This document shows positions 21,208 to 21,638 of a stretch of 21,638 nt of DNA, piece after piece (within the stretch, counting starts at the first letter, position 1; every line of letters begins with the position of its first letter). The notes beneath the pieces are model-generated. The model saw only the letters and a program-made list of their open reading frames with translations, was not told the DNA's origin and searched no databases. The position numbers and the translations under genes were made by a program. Origin of the DNA: Perlabentimonas sp034006965 (GTDB lineage Bacteria > Bacteroidota > Bacteroidia > Bacteroidales > Tenuifilaceae); contig JAVERU010000044.1 of the NCBI GenBank assembly GCA_034006965.1, forward strand, positions 1 through 21,638. The letters run 5' to 3'.

Positions 21208-21638
21208 CAGGGCAACCGCATTTAAAAACTGAGTAGTTTCTCCCTATATTTGCAATCAAGAGCAGCATTCAAGCGTTTATTGTTCTTACTCCTTTTTGGC
21301 GTTTTGTCATTGAGCAGCAAGGTCATGGCTGTCTTAAGGATGATGTTGAAATTTTCAGCAGCGTACCCTTTATATTTCCTTGACCTGTCCTCCCCAAATT
21401 GTACATCGAGAGACCAGTGCAAGTTGTTTTCTATTGACCAGTGTTCCCGGGTTTTTCTGTTAAGGGTTTCGGCTCTGGCGGAAAGGCTGGAAATGTAAAA
21501 GCGCTGTTCCGTTCGGGTTTTCCCACTGCTCTTTTCAAGCACCTGAGAGTCAATAACGAAAACCGTTTTTAAACCCGACCATTTTTCGGGGTTCTCAATA
21601 TGGCTCAGCTCTGAGTATGCACGGCAAGTCCGTTTCTC
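21208..21638 (-). mobile_element. ISAs1-family insertion sequence (partial)
   Basis: The element's right-hand end as judged by the transposase direction starts at about 21208 with CAGGGCAACCGCATTT, which looks like a terminal inverted repeat, and continues past the window edge. The boundary is inferred from where the SusC frame loses family similarity and from the CAGGG start; the other end and the expected 8-10 bp target duplication (candidate GATGTCAAG ending at 21207) cannot be seen. Confidence 0.8.
21222..21638 (-). CDS. ISAs1-family DDE transposase, C-terminal part
   Basis: The minus-strand frame is open from the right edge of the window to a stop at 21222-21224, giving the last 138 residues. 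Visible hallmarks of the ISAs1 family are WSGLKTVFVIDSQV, the conserved EQRFYISSL, the block REHWSIENNLHWSLDVQFGEDRSR (which holds the catalytic Glu of the DDE triad), AAENFNIILKTAM, and the tail KRLNAALDCKYREKLL. The first two catalytic Asp residues lie outside. There are no stops or frameshifts in the visible part. The valine at 21540-21542 (GTG) is internal, as the frame continues with family-like sequence upstream. Its stop codon overlaps the stop of the broken susC in the palindrome TTTAAA. Confidence 0.92.
   Translation of the reverse strand, partial: EKRTCRAYSELSHIENPEKWSGLKTVFVIDSQVLEKSSGKTRTEQRFYISSLSARAETLNRKTREHWSIENNLHWSLDVQFGEDRSRKYKGYAAENFNIILKTAMTLLLNDKTPKRSKNNKRLNAALDCKYREKLLSF

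Noticed and set aside
21250..21498. 82-residue plus-strand ORF inside the insertion sequence
   Set aside because: It is antisense to the transposase, whose minus-strand frame has clear ISAs1 family motifs.

Overview
The window looks like chromosomal DNA from a member of the Bacteroidota, probably Bacteroidales or Marinilabiliales. The signs are a SusC/SusD pair with typical signatures (VVVGYG in SusC, a lipobox and a C-terminal NPGY in SusD), a second TonB-dependent receptor, lipoproteins with acidic residues after the lipidated cysteine, almost no Shine-Dalgarno sequences, and several TAnnTTTG boxes, the -7 element of the Bacteroidota housekeeping sigma factor. Base composition is moderate, turning AT-rich around the SusC genes. 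No rRNA, tRNA or CRISPR was seen.

Region 1 (1-3.3 kb): the C-terminal barrel of a TonB-dependent receptor, cut by the window edge; a surface-type beta-helix lipoprotein; and an OmpR/PhoB-like response regulator with no kinase in view. Region 2 (3.3-4.9 kb): a repeat-rich intergenic element with 11-bp phased repeats, a bacteriohemerythrin with all diiron ligands, a GNAT acetyltransferase, and a gene-free block with a 37-bp tandem repeat. Region 3 (4.9-12.7 kb): mostly housekeeping or loosely connected genes. These are a Cof-type HAD phosphatase (minus strand), a small conserved HTH-like protein, an HD-domain hydrolase, an M14 zinc carboxypeptidase, a YhiN/HI0933-type flavoprotein convergent with a fumarylacetoacetase-family hydrolase, and a POTRA-less Omp85-like outer membrane protein ending in a strong hairpin.

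Region 4 (12.7-21.6 kb) is an outer-membrane nutrient-uptake locus: susC, susD, a terminator, then a large secreted protein built from an MG2-like domain, a carboxypeptidase-regulatory-like domain and a TonB-receptor plug-like domain but no barrel, then a second susC-type gene. The second susC is broken after about 128 codons by an ISAs1-family insertion sequence, whose transposase runs off the right edge. The two susC genes share a nearly identical 33-nt leader (32/33) and similar first domains, yet enter different plug subfamilies. No glycoside hydrolase, lyase or sulfatase is nearby, so the substrate cannot be assigned.

The best leads are the shared susC leader, the barrel-less plug protein, the IS-interrupted receptor and the phased repeat element. 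No wholly new defence or mobile system was found.
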